Positions 16,848-24,201 of a stretch of DNA of 62,949 bases are shown here, one piece after another. This DNA comes from Streptomyces sp. NRRL F-5123 (lineage in GTDB: Bacteria; Actinomycetota; Actinomycetes; Streptomycetales; Streptomycetaceae): positions 1 through 62,949 of the forward strand of contig NZ_JOHY01000048.1 in NCBI RefSeq assembly GCF_000721495.1, given 5' to 3'. Both the position numbers and the translations under genes were made by a program. The notes beneath the pieces were generated by a model that made no database searches, was not told the origin of the DNA, and worked only from the letters and a program-made list of their open reading frames with translations. Every line of letters begins with the position of its first letter. Within the stretch, counting starts at the first letter, position 1.

Positions 16848-17080
16848 GAGGTCACCTGCGTGGGCCTGCGCAGCCGCGCGAGCAGCTGCAGCGCGCCAAC
16901 GGGCGAGGTGTACTCGGTGACGGCAGGCCGCTGGCAGACCCAGCAGGCGTTGCCCGGGCCGGCCCAGGTGACGGCGCAGTGCCCGCAGGCGTAGTGCCGG
17001 GCGCCGGGGCGGCGGCGGCCCACGGCGCGAATCTTCGCGGCGGCCCGCCGGTCCGGGGCGGGGAGTACGGAGCGGCTCAC
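16844..17080 (-). CDS. Zinc-ribbon protein (78 aa)
   Basis: GTG start in a GTGA overlap with the ASCH gene. The product carries two Cys pairs (CGHC and CWVC) 13 residues apart, which should form a zinc ribbon, after a basic N-terminal helix (RRAAAKIRAVGRRRPG). Part of the same overlapped operon. Small ribbons of this kind often bind nucleic acid; no specific role can be assigned. Confidence 0.65.
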   Translation of the reverse strand: MSRSVLPAPDRRAAAKIRAVGRRRPGARHYACGHCAVTWAGPGNACWVCQRPAVTEYTSPVGALQLLARLRRPTQVTS

Positions 17081-17514
17081 GGCGTGGCCTCCACGGTGAG
17101 GGTCGGAAGCTGGTGCAGGACCTGGTCCCAAAGGTCGGTGGACGGCGTCCAGGGGCCGAGTGCGCCGCGGCAGGGCAGCGGTTCGGGGAGCGGGCGGACG
17201 TCGTGGAGTACGAGGTGGTGGAGGCCGGGCTGGGCCCACGGGCTGCACGGTCCGTCGTCGGGGTGGCAGTCGGTCAGGCGGGCGACGGCGACGGCCTTGC
17301 CAGGCTGGAGTTCGCGGCCGCGGACGGCGGCGGCGACGTGCGGGTCGGCCAGCGCGGGGACGTCGATGGTGGCGGAGGTGTGGATCAGCAGCAGTCCGCG
17401 CCACTTCCATGTCCGGCGCCGGTTCTCGATGTTCTTGCCGCCGTGGGTGATGGCGGCGGCCCACGGGTCCTTGACGGTGATGGCCCGGACGTCGACGGGG
17501 GTCGGCCGGGTCAT
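17077..17514 (-). CDS. ASCH/PUA-like domain protein
   Basis: 145 residues. The start VRAITVKDPWAAAITHGGKN, then NIENRRRTWKWRGLLLIHTS, matches the ASCH fold (typical 'PW...I..G.K..E.R...RG...I'), a PUA-like beta barrel that binds RNA or modified nucleotides. It occurs widely on actinophages and plasmids. Its stop overlaps the next gene's start by 4 bp and its own start overlaps the GGDEF gene's end, so all of 14.4-18.2 kb may be one transcript. Confidence 0.75.
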   Translation of the reverse strand: MTRPTPVDVRAITVKDPWAAAITHGGKNIENRRRTWKWRGLLLIHTSATIDVPALADPHVAAAVRGRELQPGKAVAVARLTDCHPDDGPCSPWAQPGLHHLVLHDVRPLPEPLPCRGALGPWTPSTDLWDQVLHQLPTLTVEATP

Positions 17515-18197
17515 GCCGCCTGCCTGCTGGTGTGGGTGCCGGGGCGGCCGGCGCGGCGGCCGTTGACGGTCGGGGCGTTGCGGTGCTCGGGGCCGGCCAG
17601 GACGGTGCGGCCGGTGTGCTTGCCCGCGTACATCGCCGTGTCGGCGGCGCGCAGCAGGTCCGACAGGTCGCGGGTGCCGACCAGGTCGGGGGCGGCGGCG
17701 CCGACCGACACGGCCGGGGTGAGGAGCACGTCGTCCTCGAGCGGCACGGGGGCGGCGAGCATCTTGTCGAGCTGGTCGATGCGGGCGTGGCGGCGGCCGG
17801 ATCCGATGTAGGCAGCGACGCCGAACTCGTCACCACCAAGGCGGCCGACGACACCGCGGGGCCCGGCCCACCGGGTGAGCCGGTCGGCGACCGCGACCAG
17901 GAGCTGGTCGCCTGCGGCGTGCCCGTGGGTGTCGTTGACGGCCTTGAAGTGGTCGACGTCGGCCAGCAGGACCAGGACGTCGTTGCCGTAGGCGCGGATC
18001 AGCCGGTCGGCGCGCAGGGTGAAGTCGCTGCGGCCGAGGGACTCGGTGAGCGGGTCGCGGCGGGCGGCGGCGAAGCGGCGGTGCCAGATGACGGAGTGGA
18101 CGGTCCATCCGGCCAGCGGGACGGCGGCTGCGGTGACGGCGGCGGCCGCGGCCGGGATGTGGGCCATGCGGCCCGTGACGTGCACGGTGGAGGCCAT
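17511..18197 (-). CDS. Membrane-anchored GGDEF diguanylate cyclase-like protein
   Basis: 228 residues. One hydrophobic segment near the N-terminus (about residues 10-35) could anchor it to the membrane. The catalytic domain follows: DVDHFKAVNDTHGHAAGDQL, then RLGGDEFGVAAY, with the intact GGDEF active site and metal-binding Asp residues. It should therefore make cyclic di-GMP. The RxxD inhibitory site five residues before GGDEF is absent, so product inhibition may be lost. The ATG at 18197 has GAGGGAG before it. A cyclase on a conjugative plasmid could alter host development, which in Streptomyces is controlled by cyclic di-GMP through BldD. Confidence 0.85.
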   Translation of the reverse strand: MASTVHVTGRMAHIPAAAAAVTAAAVPLAGWTVHSVIWHRRFAAARRDPLTESLGRSDFTLRADRLIRAYGNDVLVLLADVDHFKAVNDTHGHAAGDQLLVAVADRLTRWAGPRGVVGRLGGDEFGVAAYIGSGRRHARIDQLDKMLAAPVPLEDDVLLTPAVSVGAAAPDLVGTRDLSDLLRAADTAMYAGKHTGRTVLAGPEHRNAPTVNGRRAGRPGTHTSRQAA

Positions 18198-18236
18198 ACT
18201 GAGGCTCCCTCTCGTGTCGGTGATGCGGGGTGGGTG

Positions 18237-18281
18237 CCCGGGGCGGCCGGTGAGGTTGACGGCCATGGCGGCTGCCCCGGG
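18237..18281 (-). terminator. Hairpin after the 18300 gene
   Basis: CCCGGGGC (18237-18244) pairs with GCCCCGGG (18274-18281), 19 bp after the stop of the 18300-18989 gene in the direction of transcription. No T-run. Confidence 0.55.
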
Positions 18282-18299
18282 GTGCAGATCTGCAGGCGG

Positions 18300-18989
18300 T
18301 CAGGAGCCGGCCGGGATCGGGTGCTCGGTGAGCCGCGGGGCGTCGGTGGTCTTGACCCACTCGCCGTCGGTGATGAGCCGGCCGCTGGAGCCGAAGCCGC
18401 GGCTGGGGGCGCTGGCGTCGCCGTGGAACAGGTGGAGGACCGGGACGCCGCCGGACCAGTGGTCGTAGTGCTGCCAGGTGAAGGACGGGCGGGCCGGGTC
18501 GTAGAACTTGCCTGCGGGGACGTACGCCGCGGTGAGGTCGAAGACCTGGCTGGTGTCGGGATGGGTCCACTGGGTGCGGCCGATCTCGGTCTCCGGGACC
18601 GGGTGGCCGTCGGCGTCGATACGGCGGTCCATCCACGAGACGGTGACCAGGCAGCCGGGGTGGTCCCAGGTGTTCGGGTAGGGCTGGACGGGGGTGTCGT
18701 AGCCGATGTGGACGTTGAGGTCGGTCAGCGCCTGGCGGCCGCGCAGCTCACCGCGGACCAGCCGGGCGCGTCCGGCCTCGAGGGGCTCGGTGTACCGGTC
18801 GCTGACCTTGCCGGTGCCGGTGCCGTTGACGAGCCAGCCGCGCACGGAGGCGTAGACGCGGCCGTCGGCGTCGGGGGCGTTCTCGGTGAACTCCCAGTCG
18901 GCGAGCACCAGGTCCACATCGCCGGCGAAGCGCAGGATTCCGTGGTCGGTGTCGGCGATGTGGTGGTCGGGGGTGTTCCAGTCCTGCAT
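18300..18989 (-). CDS. Hypothetical beta-rich protein
   Basis: 229 residues starting MQDWNTPDHHIADTDHGILR, with AAAGGA before the ATG. The composition (many Trp, Tyr, Thr, Asp, Gly) and strand/turn pattern suggest a soluble beta-sandwich. There are no catalytic motifs or membrane segments I recognise. It sits in the leftward gene series with its own Shine-Dalgarno sequence and a hairpin on each side, so it may be expressed independently of its neighbours. Confidence 0.6.
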   Translation of the reverse strand: MQDWNTPDHHIADTDHGILRFAGDVDLVLADWEFTENAPDADGRVYASVRGWLVNGTGTGKVSDRYTEPLEAGRARLVRGELRGRQALTDLNVHIGYDTPVQPYPNTWDHPGCLVTVSWMDRRIDADGHPVPETEIGRTQWTHPDTSQVFDLTAAYVPAGKFYDPARPSFTWQHYDHWSGGVPVLHLFHGDASAPSRGFGSSGRLITDGEWVKTTDAPRLTEHPIPAGS

Positions 18990-19076
18990 GACGAAGTCCT
19001 TTCGTCGCGGGCCGGGCTGTCCGGTCCTCTGCACCGCCCCGGCCGTGTGGACCGGGGCGGCACAGGGGGCGGGCAG

Positions 19077-19304
19077 TCAGGAGGTGGCGGCGGCGAGGAT
19101 CTCGGCGTGGTCGAGCGCCAGTTGCGGCAGGCTGGACATGGGCCACCACCGTGCGGCGGTGGCGTCGTCCCCGGCCGCCGGCTCCACCAGGTCGGGCAGG
19201 GGCGCCAGGCTCGTGCGGCCAGCTCCCACCGGGTCGTGTCCGAGCAGGAGGCGGCGTCTGCTGATAGACGGCACGGCGGTGGTGACGCGCGGGACGGAGT
19301 CCAT
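19077..19304 (-). pseudogene. C-terminal Nudix hydrolase remnant (75 aa), possibly still translated
   Basis: The last 28 residues, ATAARWWPMSSLPQLALDHA and beyond, match the end of Nudix ADP-ribose/NADH pyrophosphatases (W-W-P-x-x-x-L-P-x-L-A-x-D-H). The Nudix box G-x5-E-x7-R-E-U-x-E-E is missing, and the first 45 residues look like a collapsed version of the domain. The ATG has a good GAGGGAG ribosome site, so a product may still be made, but it should be inactive as a hydrolase. A hairpin lies before and after it. Confidence 0.5.
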
Positions 19305-19342
19305 ACTGGCGATCTCCCTCTCGTTTCGTACGGGTTGGGTGG

Positions 19343-19385
19343 CCCGGGACAGCCGTCAGCCGCCAAGCAGGGCGGCTGTCCCGGG
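19343..19385 (-). terminator. 13-bp stem hairpin after the 19392 gene
   Basis: CCCGGGACAGCCG (19343-19355) pairs exactly with CGGCTGTCCCGGG (19373-19385). It starts 7 bp after the stop codon of 19392-19775. Confidence 0.7.
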
Positions 19386-19391
19386 GCGTAG

Positions 19392-19775
19392 CTAGGGCCG
19401 CTCCCCGGCCGGGTGCAGGGTGCGGGTGACGTAGTGCAGGCGCAGGCCTGCGGAGTCGACGACCAGCGCGGCTGCTTCTTCGAGCTGGCAGGTGACGTCG
19501 CCGTTCAGGTCGATGCCGGTGTCCTGCTCGAACGGGCAGCAGTCGACCGCCTCGCCGGCGACGGCCAGGAGCTGCGCGAGGGAGCCGAACACCCCGGCCT
19601 GGGGGTCGTCTTCGCGGTACAGCTCGCGGAGGATCTCGGCCAGCACAGCCGGGTCGGCGAGGTCGGCCAGGTCGTCCTGGATCTGCTGCAGGGCAAGCAG
19701 GGCGATACCGACCGACGCGCGGACGCGGCCGATCCGCGGGTCTTCCGCTGTGGCGCCGGGGGCGGTGGCGGTCAC
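19392..19775 (-). CDS. Hypothetical acidic helical protein
   Basis: 127 residues, GTG start in a 4-bp overlap with the upstream membrane-protein gene. Mostly helical (ALLALQQIQDDLADLADPA) and acidic, with a Cys-Cys pair (VDCCPFEQD). No known family recognised. The overlap implies co-translation with 19772-20344. A strong hairpin follows the stop. Confidence 0.6.
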   Translation of the reverse strand: MTATAPGATAEDPRIGRVRASVGIALLALQQIQDDLADLADPAVLAEILRELYREDDPQAGVFGSLAQLLAVAGEAVDCCPFEQDTGIDLNGDVTCQLEEAAALVVDSAGLRLHYVTRTLHPAGERP

Positions 19776-20344
19776 CGGGCGGCCCGGGTGGCGAGCCATG
19801 TGGTGACGAGCGCCGCGGCGACGCCGATCGCGCGGTGCGCGGACTCGTCCAGCGCCATCAGCGCCGTGCCCGGGCCGGAGAGCTCCGCCGTGGTGTCGCC
19901 GGGCTTGCGTACGGCGGTGGCGTGCTGGATGTAGCCGGCCTTCCCGGTCCGGGCGGCGAGCCACAGCAGCGGTTCGCGGCGGTCCAGGGCGGCGTGGGTC
20001 AGGCTGTTGATGGCGGCGCCGGCCAGCAGAGCCCGGGCTGGGATGCGCACGCCGCAGGCGTGCGTGACGGCCACGACCGCGGCCGTCTGGACGGCGCTGT
20101 AGGAGGCGACGTGCCGGGTGACGCAGCCACGCCCGTACGCGCTGGCGGTCATCGTCCGCCCGTCCCGGCCGGGGCCGTCGGCGACGGGCGTCCCGTCGGT
20201 GGCGTATACGAGGTGCTCGCCGTGCACGCCCTTTCCGGACGCGTCGCGGGAGCTCTGGACCCAGTGGTCACCGAGTCCGTGCAGGGCCTCGAATGTGGTG
20301 CTGAGCGCGGCGAACAGCGCCAGACGGCGGGTGGAATTGGTCAT
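19772..20344 (-). CDS. DUF3307-like membrane protein
   Basis: 190 residues. The segment ALHGLGDHWVQ near residue 20 resembles the H-x3-D-x2-x-Q signature of DUF3307 membrane proteins seen in phages and plasmids. Hydrophobic helices follow around residues 95-115 (ARALLAGAAINSLTHAALDR) and near the end (AIGVAAALVTTWLATRAAR). Its start has a weak ribosome site (AAGGAAGGGACACCCC). Role unknown; membrane location is inferred from the helices. Confidence 0.6.
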   Translation of the reverse strand: MTNSTRRLALFAALSTTFEALHGLGDHWVQSSRDASGKGVHGEHLVYATDGTPVADGPGRDGRTMTASAYGRGCVTRHVASYSAVQTAAVVAVTHACGVRIPARALLAGAAINSLTHAALDRREPLLWLAARTGKAGYIQHATAVRKPGDTTAELSGPGTALMALDESAHRAIGVAAALVTTWLATRAAR

Positions 20345-20385
20345 GTAGGGGTGTCCCTTCCTTTTTGCGGGCCGGGCTGTCCGGT

Positions 20386-20429
20386 CCCTGCGTGCCGACC
20401 CGGCCCGGTGGTCGGGGCGGCACGCAGGG
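20386..20429 (-). terminator. 12-bp stem hairpin after the 20434 gene
   Basis: CCCTGCGTGCCG (20386-20397) pairs with CGGCACGCAGGG (20418-20429), 4 bp after the stop of 20434-20988. The arm begins with CCCTGCG, a word also used in the hairpins at 28996 and 29520. Confidence 0.75.
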
Positions 20430-20433
20430 GCTG

Positions 20434-20988
20434 TCAGTTCCGGGTGGCGAGCTGCTTGAGCAGCTGCTCGGCTTCGTCCTCTTCGGCGCGGATCTGCTGG
20501 AGCAGCTGGTCGTAGTCGCCCCTGCGAAGCCGGTGGTGGTGCATTTCGTGGCGGACCAGGGCGATGCGGCGCTCGAGGGCGCCGCGGCGGATGAGCTGGT
20601 CGATCTCGATGAACGCGTAGACGAGCGTCGCGTCGATCTCACCGGCGCGGCGCAGCCGCTTCGCGTTGAGGAGGATCTGCAGGCCGCCCTTGGGTGCGAT
20701 CACGACGGCCCCGTACAGGTCGGACGGGCGGCGGGTGATGGACAGAGGGTGCGCGTGCCACAGCTTCTTCGGCACGCCGGCGGCTGCGCCCTGGGCCTCG
20801 GCGGCCAACTGCGGGAGCACGGCCGGTTTGGCGAGGACGAGGTGCACGCCGTTGAGGGGGCGGCGCCCGAAGTGGTTTTGCACGAGCCGGGCGGCGGGCG
20901 GCACGCGGTCGGTGACGGTGCGCTGGAGGCGGCGGGAGACGCCGATGCGCTGGATCGTCATCCGGGAGCTGAGGGAGGGCGGCGGCAT
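20434..20988 (-). CDS. Hypothetical protein with HExxH-like motif
   Basis: 184 residues. The sequence ALVRHEMHHHRLRRGDYD contains H-E-M-H-H, an HExxH arrangement typical of zinc metallopeptidases, preceded by a long helix (DATLVYAFIEIDQLIRRG). The position, an active-site-like helix followed by an acidic coiled tail, fits small zincin-like proteins, but no third ligand can be assigned with certainty. The ATG is preceded by AGGAG. It could be a real peptidase or a chance match in a His-rich helix. Confidence 0.55.
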   Translation of the reverse strand: MPPPSLSSRMTIQRIGVSRRLQRTVTDRVPPAARLVQNHFGRRPLNGVHLVLAKPAVLPQLAAEAQGAAAGVPKKLWHAHPLSITRRPSDLYGAVVIAPKGGLQILLNAKRLRRAGEIDATLVYAFIEIDQLIRRGALERRIALVRHEMHHHRLRRGDYDQLLQQIRAEEDEAEQLLKQLATRN

Positions 20989-21024
20989 GCGGGGCTCCTG
21001 TCTGGTGGGCTGACGAGCGGCCGC

Positions 21025-21054
21025 GCCGTCCCGGCCGGGAAGGGCCGGGACGGC
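21025..21054 (-). terminator. 11-bp stem hairpin after the 21066 gene
   Basis: GCCGTCCCGGC (21025-21035) pairs with GCCGGGACGGC (21044-21054), 11 bp after the stop of 21066-21725. Confidence 0.65.
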
Positions 21055-21065
21055 ACGGTCAGCGG

Positions 21066-21725
21066 TCAGGCCGCCGTGAGGCCGGCGTCCGTGGTGGTGT
21101 CGTTCTCGCCATCGGCGGTGCGGGCGGCGTAGTCCGCCGTCAGCTGCCGGAGCTGCCAGAGGTCGGTGACGTGGACGGGGTTGTCGGCCTCGCCGGTGAC
21201 GAAGGTGAACGCCGTCGACGGGGTGGTGCCGTCCGTCTTGCTGTCGCGCCAGTAGCGCAGGTACGCGCCCGGGACCAGCAGGATGGCGGCGGTGCCGTCG
21301 GGGTAGCCCTGCCACCGGTCGCCGTCGGTCAGCAGCACCTGGCCGCGGTCGATCCGGTAGGCGTCGGAGGCCGCGCGGTGCGCGGAGTCGGCGCAGGCCG
21401 CCTCCCGGAGCCGGGTCAGGCCCTCGTGGGTGCTGGCCGGCGGCTTCACCGGCTCGGTGCCGTACCGGGTCACGAGCGGGCGCGTGTCGGTCAGGCGGCG
21501 CAGCGGTGCGACGATGTCGTCCGTGAGGTCCTCGAGACCGACGGCGAAGGCGACCGCGGCGAGGCCGGCGAGTGCGGCCTTCCATCCGGTGCCCCACGAG
21601 TCGGGGGCGGCGTCGAAGCCGATGTAGCCGCCGGTTCCGGCCCCGGCCCACATGAGGCTGTTGATGCCGATTTCGGTGAGCGAGTCGCCGATCGCGCGGG
21701 CGATGCGGCGCAGGTGGTTGGTCAT
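21066..21725 (-). CDS. Hypothetical membrane-associated protein
   Basis: 219 residues. Two weakly hydrophobic, Gly/Ala-rich segments near the N-terminus (INSLMWAGAGTGGYIG and WKAALAGLAAVAFAVG) may insert in the membrane. The rest is soluble and ends in an acidic tail. No recognised family. It has its own ribosome site (AGGAGAACACCCCC) and is bounded by strong hairpins on both sides. Confidence 0.55.
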   Translation of the reverse strand: MTNHLRRIARAIGDSLTEIGINSLMWAGAGTGGYIGFDAAPDSWGTGWKAALAGLAAVAFAVGLEDLTDDIVAPLRRLTDTRPLVTRYGTEPVKPPASTHEGLTRLREAACADSAHRAASDAYRIDRGQVLLTDGDRWQGYPDGTAAILLVPGAYLRYWRDSKTDGTTPSTAFTFVTGEADNPVHVTDLWQLRQLTADYAARTADGENDTTTDAGLTAA

Positions 21726-21765
21726 GATGGGGGTGTTCTCCTTCTGCTGGATGGAAGGGGTGGAA

Positions 21766-21810
21766 CCCGCGGGCCGGCCGGGTTTGGCGACCAGGCGGCC
21801 GGCCCGCGGG
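21766..21810 (-). terminator. 14-bp stem hairpin after the 21827 gene
   Basis: CCCGCGGGCCGGCC (21766-21779) pairs exactly with GGCCGGCCCGCGGG (21797-21810), 16 bp after the stop of the Pycsar-effector-like gene. Confidence 0.75.
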
Positions 21811-21826
21811 AGTTCACGGCGGTTCG

Positions 21827-22297
21827 TCAGGCCGCGCAGGCGGCGGTGACGGCGAGCAGGGCCAGCGCGCCGAGGATGACGTCGACAGCGCGCTGCAGCT
21901 GCGTGTACTTGCGCAGCGCGATACCGGAAAGAGCGCGCAGCCGGGTCTCCTTGGAGCCGGTGGTGACGGCCGCACGAACCTGGTCGTCGCCGGTGAGCGT
22001 CGACCAGTACGGGAAACTTCCGTGGTCGTCGTCGCGCAGGTGCGGGCGGACGACCAGGAGCAGCAGGACGGCTGAGACGGCCAGGGCACCGATCGCGGCG
22101 GCGCCGGCCACCGTGCCGAGGATCGGCAGCGGGGTGTCGGCGACGGAGGCGAGGCCGGCCAGGGCGGCACCGTCGAAGGCCAGGAGCAGCGAGGCCTTGC
22201 TGTCGGTGCGGCTGATCTGCGCGTCGGTGTCGGCGACCGCCCGGTTCAGGGCGTCGGCGACGTCCGGCGACATGGTGGCGGGGGATGCGGTGGTCAC
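21827..22297 (-). CDS. Pycsar effector-like (PycTM/DUF5706) membrane protein
   Basis: 156 residues, GTG start in a 4-bp overlap. The order of motifs is that of the Pycsar effector PycTM family: an N-terminal helix with D-x-Q-I-x-R-x-D-x-K-A (DAQISRTDSKASLLLAFDGA), two transmembrane helices (about 38-60 and 62-85), a soluble segment with FPYWSTLTGDD, and a C-terminal K-Y-x-x-L-x-R-A-V helix leading into a final membrane helix. PycTM proteins bind a cyclic pyrimidine nucleotide and breach the inner membrane during phage attack. No nucleotide cyclase of the Pycsar class is adjacent; the nearest cyclase is the GGDEF gene 3.6 kb away. Confidence 0.8.
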   Translation of the reverse strand: MTTASPATMSPDVADALNRAVADTDAQISRTDSKASLLLAFDGAALAGLASVADTPLPILGTVAGAAAIGALAVSAVLLLLVVRPHLRDDDHGSFPYWSTLTGDDQVRAAVTTGSKETRLRALSGIALRKYTQLQRAVDVILGALALLAVTAACAA

Positions 22298-22539
22298 GTC
22301 AGCGGGATCGCGCGGCAGGCGGAGGCGTGCCCGTTGGCCTTCTCCCGGATGCTCCACAGGTGGTCCTGCTCCGGGAGGCGCGAGCTGTCCTTGCAGCCGT
22401 GGCACGTCCAGCGGTTCTTCACGTACTCGCCTCCGCCGAGGACGTCGACGTAGGAGCCGCCAACGGTGACGAACCGGATCTGGAGGTCGGCGGGGCGGTC
22501 GGGCTCGGTGAAGGCGGAGAGGGAGGTGACGGTGCTCAT
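22294..22539 (-). CDS. Small protein with CxxC and Cys (81 aa)
   Basis: Starts MSTVTSLSAFTEPDRPADLQ with AAAGGA upstream. The middle is a strand-rich stretch and the C-terminal half has WTCHGCKD and a later C-R, with nearby His residues, suggesting a zinc ribbon. Its stop overlaps the start of the Pycsar-effector-like gene by 4 bp, so the two are likely produced together. Possible accessory or regulator of that effector; not a recognised family. Confidence 0.6.
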   Translation of the reverse strand: MSTVTSLSAFTEPDRPADLQIRFVTVGGSYVDVLGGGEYVKNRWTCHGCKDSSRLPEQDHLWSIREKANGHASACRAIPLT

Positions 22540-22561
22540 GGGGAGTCCTTTCGAGTTCGGG

Positions 22562-22936
22562 TCAGCGGTGGACGACGGGGAGTTCGAGGTCGCGGTGGAC
22601 CAGGGCGACGGGCCAGTCCTGCTCGCGCAGGTCCTGGTAGACCTGGTCGGTGACGACGGGCGCGCGGTGCCGGCCCCCCGAGCAGCCGATGGCGACGGTG
22701 ACGTCGGTGTCACCGGTGATGAGCGCGAACGCGGCGGCGCGGGTCACGCTCTCGATGACCTCGTTGATGCCGGGGGTGGACAGCACCGTGTCGACGACGA
22801 CCTGGTCGTGGGCGGTGAGCTCGCGCAGCTCGGGGCTGACGTGCGGGTCGCGGTAAGGCCGCAGGTCGAAGACCAGATCGGCGGCCGGGGGCGTGTCGTG
22901 CAGGAAGCCGAAGCTGATGAGCTTGATCTCGCGCAC
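22562..22936 (-). CDS. Stand-alone RapZ C-terminal-like domain
   Basis: 124 residues. LISFGFLHDTPPAADLVFDL, then DLRPYRDPHVSPELRE, and especially VTVAIGCSGGRHRAPVV with a late VHRDLELP match the C-terminal half of RapZ, which binds small RNA and glucosamine-type ligands in enterobacteria. The N-terminal P-loop kinase-like half of RapZ is absent. The GTG at 22936 is chosen for its strong GGAGGAAGG site. Stand-alone RapZ-C proteins are found in actinomycetes and phages without a known role. It precedes the small Cys protein and the membrane effector by 22 bp. Confidence 0.8.
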   Translation of the reverse strand: MREIKLISFGFLHDTPPAADLVFDLRPYRDPHVSPELRELTAHDQVVVDTVLSTPGINEVIESVTRAAAFALITGDTDVTVAIGCSGGRHRAPVVTDQVYQDLREQDWPVALVHRDLELPVVHR

Positions 22937-22983
22937 GGGGATCCTTCCTCCTGGACCAGGGCCGGGCTGTCCGGCTCTCCTCA

Positions 22984-23006
22984 CCGCCCGGGACGGGTCC
23001 GGGCGG
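22984..23006 (-). terminator. Short GC hairpin after the 23026 gene
   Basis: CCGCCCGG (22984-22991) pairs with CCGGGCGG (22999-23006), 19 bp after the stop of 23026-23544. Confidence 0.5.
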
Positions 23007-23025
23007 ATCGGGCAGCCGTCAGCGG

Positions 23026-23544
23026 TCAGGCCGCCACGTCACGGCGGGGGAGGGTGGCGGTGTCCGCCGCGGCCGGATCCGGCTGCGGGGCGGGGAACAT
23101 GACCAGGCGGGGGTCGACGGGGGTGCCGTCGTAGCACTCCAGGCAGCTGCCAAGGGTGCGCAGCGGGAGGCATGCAATGAAACGCCGGCGGCATTTCGGG
23201 CAGGTCTGCCGCGCGGCCATGGCCCGGTCGAGGGCAACTTCCTTCGCGAGGGTCATCTGCCGGACCGGCAGCGCGAGGGCGACCTGGTACAGCCAGGCCA
23301 TGCGCCCGCAGTCCCGGGTCAGGCCGGTGCAGTCCTTGCAGCGCAGCTGGGCTACCGGGTTCTGCCCCCCGGGGCGCAGGCCTCGCGCGCGCAGCTGGCG
23401 GCGGGTGGCCAGCAGATGGCGCGGGGCGGTGTTCCAGTCGTAGGTCGGGAGGCCGGGCGGCTGGTCGTCGCCGTGGGAGACGTCGCCTGGGCCGCCCGCG
23501 GCGTCGTGAGTGCCGCCGCGTGCGGCGGCCGTGGCGGCGGTCAC
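23026..23544 (-). CDS. Zinc-binding protein of the RRQRL-motif type
   Basis: 172 residues, GTG start in a 4-bp overlap. LLATRRQLRARGLRPGGQ followed by three Cys pairs (CKDC, CPKC, CLEC) matches a family of small zinc-binding proteins seen on Streptomyces plasmids and integrative elements, usually beside transfer genes. The central helix (MTLAKEVALDRAMAARQ) links the clusters. It is probably a nucleic-acid-binding accessory protein. The family has no proven function. Confidence 0.7.
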   Translation of the reverse strand: MTAATAAARGGTHDAAGGPGDVSHGDDQPPGLPTYDWNTAPRHLLATRRQLRARGLRPGGQNPVAQLRCKDCTGLTRDCGRMAWLYQVALALPVRQMTLAKEVALDRAMAARQTCPKCRRRFIACLPLRTLGSCLECYDGTPVDPRLVMFPAPQPDPAAADTATLPRRDVAA

Positions 23545-24050
23545 CGCAGGTGCGTCGTGCTGCCGGTGGTGGTGGACTTCCCGAACCACCGGTTGTTGTT
23601 GGTGATGTGCGTCTCGTTGTGGACGCGCGTGCCGCCGCTGTTGCGGCCGGAGAGCTTGGTGAGCAGCAGTCCGGCGAGGATGACCGCGAGGGCGCTGCCG
23701 CCGGACATCGCGCTGATTCCGGCGGCGGCCTGGCCGATGCCCCAGCCGATGCCGGCCCCTGCGGCTCCGGCGCTGATGCCGGACGCGGCGACCATCTGCG
23801 CGCGGGGGTCGATCAGCGGGACCGGGGTGAGGTCGCGGGGCTGCGGGGCGGGCATGACGTACGGGTGGAGGTAGCCGTCGGGCAGGGAGGTCTTGGGGAC
23901 GCCGACGTAGCCGGTGCCGTGGGGCACGAAGACGATCGGGTCGCTGACGGCCGTGGTGTCCATCGGGCCGTGCAGGGGCGTGGGGGAGTGGACCAGGTCG
24001 CCGGCCGCGGCCGGGGAGGCGGTCTGGGGGTCGTGGCCGTTGGGCGGCAT
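23541..24050 (-). CDS. Hypothetical protein with Gly/Ala-rich membrane helix
   Basis: 169 residues, ATG with AGAGGAGA upstream. The first 90 residues are Pro-rich and soluble. Residues about 105-145 (GISAGAAGAGIGWGIGQAAA, then ALAVILAGLLL) form one or two hydrophobic helices. The C-terminus is polar (THITNNNRWFGKS). Proteins like this occur next to spread/transfer genes on Streptomyces elements. Likely a membrane protein of the transfer region; no firm family. Confidence 0.55.
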   Translation of the reverse strand: MPPNGHDPQTASPAAAGDLVHSPTPLHGPMDTTAVSDPIVFVPHGTGYVGVPKTSLPDGYLHPYVMPAPQPRDLTPVPLIDPRAQMVAASGISAGAAGAGIGWGIGQAAAGISAMSGGSALAVILAGLLLTKLSGRNSGGTRVHNETHITNNNRWFGKSTTTGSTTHLR

Positions 24051-24201
24051 GATGGTGTCTCCTCTGTTGAGGGAGCCAGGCGGTTCATTGACGTGGGCGC
24101 CTGGGTGAGGCTCCGGCCTCTTCACCGGCTTCCCGAGGTGCTTCATTCATCTCGGGGAGCCAGTGGAGCCGCCGGAACAGCAGCTGCTCGGTGGTGTGCG
24201 G

